From Macrocybe gigantea (taxonomy: Eukaryota; Basidiomycota; Agaricomycetes; Agaricales; Callistosporiaceae): a stretch of 64,000 bases of DNA. Positions 58,632 through 64,000 of this stretch are shown here, one piece after another. The position numbers were made by a program, and so were the translations under genes. Under the pieces are notes generated by a model that worked only from the letters and a program-made list of their open reading frames with translations, made no database searches and was not told where the DNA came from. The stretch covers positions 248,001-312,000 of the forward strand of contig SJRY01000260.1 in assembly GCA_011319805.1 (NCBI GenBank), given 5' to 3'. Positions within the stretch are counted from its first letter, which is position 1. Each line of letters starts with the position of its first letter.

Positions 58632-59717
58632 ATGAAGCTCAGCACCGTCGTCATCCTCGGAGCTGCCTCCGTCGCTCTGGCTAGTCCCCTTCCTCGCGCG
58701 CTGCCGACTCCGGTCAGTGCCTCTACAGCTCGCACATACCTGTCGCAGCGTACGTTTCGAATCGGCAGAAACTTGGTGCATTCATCTCATTTTTCGTCAC
58801 CAGTGACGGTCGAAGCGGAATCCAACTCCCCTGCGTACGACCGTAGCTATTTCAAGACCTGGGATATCAGTGAGAGCATCTCTGCTGGTGTTTCGCAAAC
58901 GTATGTATGTTTTTGACGCGCGCTTGTCTACTTGGACAGTTTCCGGAACCTGCGATACCCGAGAAAGTGAGAAATTTTGGATCTATACGGGAGATGGAAA
59001 CTCACTATCCAGGAAAGCCGTCTTGAAGCGAGATGGAACGAACGTCGTCACCGACAGCTCCTGCAAAGCCACTTCGGGTCACTGGGTATCGCCTTACGAC
59101 GGCGTCCCTACTGACTTGGCCAGCGACCTCGACATCGTGCGTTATTCGTTCTTCCCTTCTCTTGACGCGTGCGTTCTAAAGATGCGCTAGGATCATCTGG
59201 TTCCTCTCAAAGAGGCAAGTGCCGTGTCTGCCGTTCGCGAGATATGACTATCCCTCTAAAGTTCGACGATCAGGCGTGGGTGTCGGGCGCTAGATTTTGG
59301 ACCGCTGCGCAACGCGAGGCCTTCGCCAACGATTTGACTCGTCCTCAGCTGGTCGCTGTCACAGACAAGTCAGTTGCGATCCCGTTGTACCTTGAAACCA
59401 AACTATCCACTCACCAGCTTCGATGCAGCTTGAATCAATCCAAGGGTAAGAAATGAACCGAGGTCTTCGTCGCTTGATGACTAAAAATGGATTCGCTCCT
59501 CTCTGCGCACAGGTGACCAGGGTGAGATTGGGATCCGCATTGCTGCACCATACGTGGTTAATAAAATCCATCCGCCAGATCCAACCACTTGGGTCCCTCC
59601 TTTGAGCAGCTACGTCTGCACTACGTCCGCGCTTGGGTTCAGGTCAAGTACTACTACGGCTTGTCTGTCGACTCTGCGGAGAAGACTGCTTTGACGAACT
59701 ACCTTGCCAGTTGCTGA
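58632..59717 (+). CDS. Secreted HNH nuclease, DUF1524-like
   Basis: Secreted nuclease-like protein of a family common in fungi. Signal peptide MKLSTVVILGAASVALAS. Exons: 58632-58749, 58804-58869, 58940-about 58966, 59013-59136, 59191-59214, 59274-59368, 59429-about 59445, a short one near 59515, then from about 59578 to 59717; roughly 200 residues. The catalytic block is SDLDI|DHLVPLKE|AWVSGARFW, with DH the HNH His, then FANDL and NQSKGDQ|DPTTWVPP; its exons are unusually short (24 nt for DHLVPLKE). The intron after PLKE starts GCAAGT (59215), a GC-AG intron. Two one-base deletions are implied: at the exon 3 donor (about 58966, AAGTGAG for AAGGTGAG) and at about 59621, where frame must shift to read YVRAWVQVKYYYGLSVDSAE and end TNYLASC. 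Role (nutrition or defence) is inference. Confidence 0.75.
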
Positions 59718-59811
59718 GCAGGACAAGAGCACAATGCGATCCGACCGATAGATACGAATAGGAAATGACTACGTACAAGTACACGTGTAGCGAACGAATA
59801 ACTATTCATTT

Positions 59812-61565
59812 TCACTGGACGAGCTTTGCGTTCTCCGTCAGAATCTGATTGAGCCCGTCTCTTTTCAAGCAATGGTCGAAACGGAAACTCGCGGCGATCT
59901 CATCCAATTCCTCTTCGCTTTTGCCGACAAAGTGGTCAGCCCACTCCTTGATCAGGAATTCACTCACTAGGATGTTTCTAGAGAGGCGAGTTACCCGGTC
60001 GGAGAGCTTCCAGACTGGCGATGGGTAGAGGCTGCGGTACTGCTCCGGGATTTCTTGCACGATGTGGTCCAGAAGGGGCTGGTAGATATGGCGGACGGCG
60101 GTATCGTCAGCTCCCCATGCGTCGACTGCGAGACGGTGCTTCTTGGCGAGGTGATCTTTGAGGAGGGTCATGTATGGTGTGTCTAGCGACACGTATACCA
60201 TGCCTTGGAATCCGATGTCTTTGTACGTCCAGATGGACCAGCTAAGCCGGGCCTAGACTCCTTGTTGGTCACAAAACAAGAGAACCTGGTAATGCAAGAA
60301 TACCTCGTTGTAGATCTCTAGTTGGTCCTTCAGAACTCTGTACCTATGCTCGTTGACAGAGTCCGTCGCTTCGCCATCGTACTGCTTCCTGGCATAAACG
60401 GGGCCCCATTCTCCGTTCCAGACGCAAAGCCCTCGCTGGTCCATCCATTCCCGCTTCTTTTCATAGCTGCGTTTCAACCTCCTTTGCTGCTCGTCGGTCC
60501 CTTCATAGAGCTGCGCAGAGGAAGGGAAGCCGAAGGAGGAGTAGTCATGAATGGAGTAAGCAGTGTTGTCCCAGTTCTTGTGCGCGTCTCCAAAGTGAGA
60601 AAAGTCCGACGCGAACGTGTTGCCGTCGAAGAATATGATATGGTGCGGGTCAATGGCACGGATGGCTTTGTGTACTCTGTCGTAGAACGCGACGACGCGG
60701 ACGTGCTTGGAATCCGTGGGCTCGTTAAGCGGGTTGTAGCCGGCTATCCATTTGTTGCCTTTGTAGTGTTTTGCTAGAGCTTCCCAGAGCCAAACGGCCC
60801 GGTCTTGGAAATCCTTATGGTTCCAGACTGATTAATCGTTCGGCGTCAAGGGTGCCGAGTATTCATCAGGGGTGAGGACCTACAGTTGGCTATGTGAGTG
60901 CCGTGATCAGAGTGCCAGTCGGTGTTTTGCCCTCCCGGAGCGACATGGAGGTCGAGAATGGTGTAGATGCCGTGGGCGGCGCAGAGATTGATGACGCGAT
61001 CGAGGTGCTTGAAACCATACTCCTTGAGAACCCGTGGATTCATGTCGTCTTGGATCACATTCAGCATCATGATATCGCTTGAGGATCAATCAGAGCGTAC
61101 CTTCAAAATGCCGATAATTAAACGGCAGACGGATGCAATTCAAACCTAAACTCTTGAAAAATTGCGCGTCGGCGTCCGTGAAGAAGTATTCTAGGAACTA
61201 GATGCCGAACACGTCAGTTGGGGAGCGTCTTACTCTGTCAAGCAGACCCGATTACTTTGTCAAAGAAGAATTCGGCCTTTTCTTGGCCGATTGCGTTGGC
61301 AAGAGCCTCCCTGACCTGATGCTCGCAGCCCGGATAACCTGGCCAGCGATTAGTCTAGATGGATCGACGTGCTCTCGTCTAGATATCGCACCAGAAATGA
61401 AGTTTTCCATGCTATATTAGCGAATGGGCCGTCAATGCACTCGTCAACGGTTTTCGGACAGCTTAGTGCTCACTTCATCCATCCTCCAAGTCCTGCACCC
61501 CTGAGAATGACTTCGTTGCCGGCCTCATCGACAATCTTGGTTACAGACACTCGAAGCGAAGACAT
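59812..61565 (-). CDS. GH5 glycoside hydrolase, copy 2
   Basis: Paralog of the gene at 34006-35732. Seven exons, 61565-61474, 61411-61392, 61338-61256, 61197-61101, 61048-60884, 60827-60304 and 60252-59812, give 473 residues. Start [34 protein letters not shown], catalytic [12 protein letters not shown] and [18 protein letters not shown]. The first four exons have exactly the same lengths as in copy 1 (92, 20, 83, 97 nt); copy 2 has one extra intron (60883-60828) inside the segment that is a single exon in copy 1. The 20-nt exon here is followed by a normal GT donor. Both copies lack a signal peptide. The opposite strand is also largely open (60322-60777), a shadow of codon bias. Frame unbroken. 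Confidence 0.9.
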
Positions 61566-61893
61566 GCTCTGCGAATTGCGGACGTCTGGCTGAACGCAAT
61601 GGGTGCATCATGTCTTTTATAGGTGCTGAGAACAGTTCGGTGGATACTCGCGGCCTCTTGCGGTCCGAAAGGTTGATGGTGGCATGACTCTGAGCTAAAA
61701 GACCCGATATTTCGCCGTGGACCAGGAGGAGAAGATCAAGAGAAGAGCGCAGGAGCTCGACGGCGGTTGCAAGCGCTCATTGGGCTAAACTATTACTAGC
61801 AATGAACGTAATAACAAGGGTGTTGTGATGTCCAAGTGTTGCCAAATGGGTATCCGCTGTGGCGACACACTGAGACCAACGACCATCTCAGCA
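61566..61893. promoter_or_regulatory. Divergent promoter region, GH5 copy 2 / UCH
   Basis: 328 bp between the two ATGs. No specific element recognised. Confidence 0.4.
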
Positions 61894-63612
61894 ATGACAA
61901 CCACCAACGACGCGCCTCTCCCCCAGACCGACCATGAAAACGATTGCATTGACCTCGTCGGCGGCCCTTTTGCTGTTATTGAGTCCGATCCTGGTTAGTT
62001 GATCTAGCCCTCGTCCTTCGCCTGCTGGAACTGGCGCTCATGCGACACACCAACCTACTCTTTACTTCTCGGGCAGCCGTCTTCACGTCATTGACGAGAA
62101 AGCTGGGAATTCAGAACCTCGAACTCGTGGAGATGTACGACATCGAACCATGGGCGGTTGACCATTTGAAACCACATGGACTGATCTTCTGCTACCGCTG
62201 GCGCAAAGACACGCATCGGCCAGCCGACTTTGAGGATCCCGCGGCGGAACGCGTGTGGTTCGCGAATCAACTTAGCGACGATGCCTGCGCGTCTCACGCC
62301 ATCGTCAACGTTCTGCTCAATTGCCCAGGCATCGACATAGGAGACCATCTGCGCGCGTTTAAAGCTGAGACGGAGCAAATGTCTCCCGTGGTGCGTTTGT
62401 CCTTTCCGGTGCATTTCAAGTGAATTAGTTCACCTTATCGAAATCAGATGAAAGGATTAGCGATCACGAATTCATCTCTGTTTCGTCAAGCTCATAATTC
62501 GCTCGCGCGGTACGTCTCTCATCACAGCAGTCTCTCTCTTCGTCCTGTTCTCATCGTGGTACGGCCTAGACCTGCAGATCTTCGCGCCTCACTAAATGCA
62601 TTAGCCGTGATTACGCTGGACGAAGCGAAGGCAAAGGCGAAAGCTGACAAGGCTGCCACAGCGACCAAACGTGGTGCCAAACCTCCTCCAGCGAAACGCG
62701 CCAAAACCGCTGCATCCTCAAACTCTCCCACAAAGGGCAAAGAAAAGGAAAAAGACAAGGCGGACGAAAGCCAGGATGACGATGCTTACCACTTTATCGG
62801 GTATGTCCCTGCCTATGGTAAAGTGTGGGAGCTTGACGGACTCAAGTCGGGTCCGTTGGAGGTCGGAGAGCTTCAGACTGCCAATGAGTCCCAATCCAAC
62901 TCCGGCGATGTAGTCTCTGCGTCAGCGACTTGGATGGACGTAGTCAGACCTGCGCTCCGCATGAAGATGGACAAGTACGGTGGGTCAGCGGAAGAGGGAG
63001 GCGACATTCGATTCAGCTTGCTTGCCATCGTGGACGGCTTATACGAACATGCGAGTGATGAGTTTGAACTTTTGAAGAAGGAACGGATAGCATTGGAGAG
63101 GAGGCTCGGTGAAAGTTGGGGGTCAAAGGTATGTCCTTACTACAAGTCCCACACGCCGTCTGACCATGTCAGTAGGTGGATCAGAGCCTCTTGGAAGTAG
63201 CCCGTCAATTAACAGACCCGAGAGACGAATACCTTTATGGCAAAGGAGGGGCGTTCGCAAAAGATTTTGGCGCTCGCCGTTTAGAAAAGGACGTCCGTAT
63301 AATGGGCATGTCTGAACAAGAGCTTATCTCTGCCTGGAATTCCTGTATCACCGAATCCATCCGAGCCAAAGTTACTTTGCACGATGAAATCACTAAGGCG
63401 ATCAATGCAAGCGTGAGTCGACACTTGCCCCGTATTTCTTTCCTGGCTTATTGAACCACCTGCTCAAGGCCGATCACACTAAGCGCACTTTTGACTATGA
63501 ACCCTTCTTCAGAGCGTTTTTAGAAAGGCTGCAGAAGGAAGGGTTGTTAAATCCGCTGCTCGATTTGGACCAAAGTGGGAATAGGATTCAACGTGGAAGG
63601 AAATCGAAGTAA
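61894..63612 (+). CDS. Ubiquitin C-terminal hydrolase, UCH37/BAP1-like
   Basis: Cysteine deubiquitinase of the UCH family. Six exons, 61894-61993, 62077-62390, 62448-62509, 62570-63128, 63176-63412 and 63469-63612, give 471 residues. The catalytic Cys is in QLSDDACASHAIVNVLLN, His in DDAYHFIGYVP and Asp in GKVWELDGLK; VFTSLTRKLGIQNLELVE is the N-terminal block. A Lys/Ala-rich insert of about 60 residues lies in the crossover-loop region. After a coiled segment (FELLKKERIALERRLGE), the C-terminal YEPFFRAFLERLQKEGLLNPLL matches the ULD tail that docks UCH37 on the proteasome (Rpn13) or chromatin partners, followed by a basic end (RIQRGRKSK). Which complex it joins is not deducible. Frame unbroken. 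Confidence 0.9.
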
Positions 63613-64000
63613 ATCGACGCTTGACAAACCAGATCAAGACTTCCAAACTCGCAATTCGAGTATGATAAGTACTTTCTATGACGGATACCAATCGCAAATA
63701 TAGATACCCTCCCCCCTTGAGGACCATTGAATCGTCGCATTGGTGTGCACAGCTCAGTTCCAGCCTTGGGAATCTTATACCCAGAGCGTACTTGGTTAGT
63801 GGTCCTGATATCAATATCCTACCCTGCACTGAGTGAGGTAAGAGGCATCCACATAGGGTTTAGTTTCCGAGTCACTGGAGCATATCATATGTCGACCTTC
63901 ATTCTCGGTTTCCGCCGACAGTGCTTGAACCCGTTCTACATCGAACGTGAATGTTGAACCGTGCCATGAAGCCATAGCGCCAGAAATCGCCGAATATGTT
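63613..64000. other. No gene recognised to window end
   Basis: Only short frames; the window may cut a gene beyond 64000. Confidence 0.45.

Noticed and set aside
60322..60777. 151-codon plus-strand frame
   Set aside because: Antisense to GH5 copy 2 exon 6, which has clear catalytic motifs.
1..64000. CRISPR arrays, bacterial operons, rRNA genes, viral genes
   Set aside because: No regularly spaced direct repeats, no rRNA-like blocks and no viral replication or capsid motifs seen; gene structure is eukaryotic throughout.

Overview
The window is nuclear DNA from a filamentous basidiomycete, probably a wood- or litter-associated agaricomycete. The evidence is intron-dense genes (introns mostly 45-70 nt), a CYP63-like P450, a fused LKR/SDH lysine-catabolism protein, and Ser/Pro-rich proteins with no recognised family. 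I read 23 protein-coding genes on both strands, two identical tRNA-Gly(TCC) genes, one short inverted-repeat DNA transposon relic and one 398-bp perfect tandem duplication. All exon models are hand-made from frame continuity, splice sites and remembered family signatures; no search was run.

Layout, left to right. 0-12.5 kb: CYP63-like P450 (+), small double zinc-ribbon protein (-), tRNA-Gly (-), epsin (+), and a 1056-residue disordered protein (-). 12.5-23.7 kb: a gene-poor stretch holding a 728-bp MITE-like element, a multipass membrane protein (+), and a CNNM/Mam3 transporter (-) whose 3' end is tandemly duplicated and whose frame is broken several times. 23.7-32 kb: LKR/SDH (+), Gpi1/PIG-Q (-), and a Rho4-like GTPase (+) divergent from Gpi1. 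32-39 kb: a disordered protein (-), GH5 glycosidase copy 1 (-), exosome Rrp42 (-), and a Xaa-Pro aminopeptidase (+). 39.5-44.3 kb: three consecutive + strand genes for basic Ser/Pro/Arg-rich proteins. 44.5-54.8 kb: patatin-ankyrin protein (-), second tRNA-Gly (-), Mid1 (-) divergent from GPN1 GTPase (+), and an ABC1-family kinase (+). 55-64 kb: cysteine-rich secreted protein (-), F-box/LRR-like protein (+), secreted HNH nuclease (+), GH5 copy 2 (-), and UCH37-like deubiquitinase (+).

The genes do not form one pathway: most are housekeeping genes (endocytosis, GPI anchors, RNA decay, Ca2+ entry, Pol II import, ubiquitin) mixed with lineage-specific or secreted ones. The most distinctive points are: (1) a short motif shared by three otherwise unrelated disordered proteins, a candidate undescribed module; (2) a patatin-ankyrin protein lacking any NTPase domain; (3) a TA-flanked element with perfect 25-bp TIRs; (4) at least ten places where one missing base breaks conserved genes, always a deletion, which points to assembly error or gene decay; (5) four GC-AG introns, all with the donor GCAAGT, one of them differing between the two GH5 paralogs.
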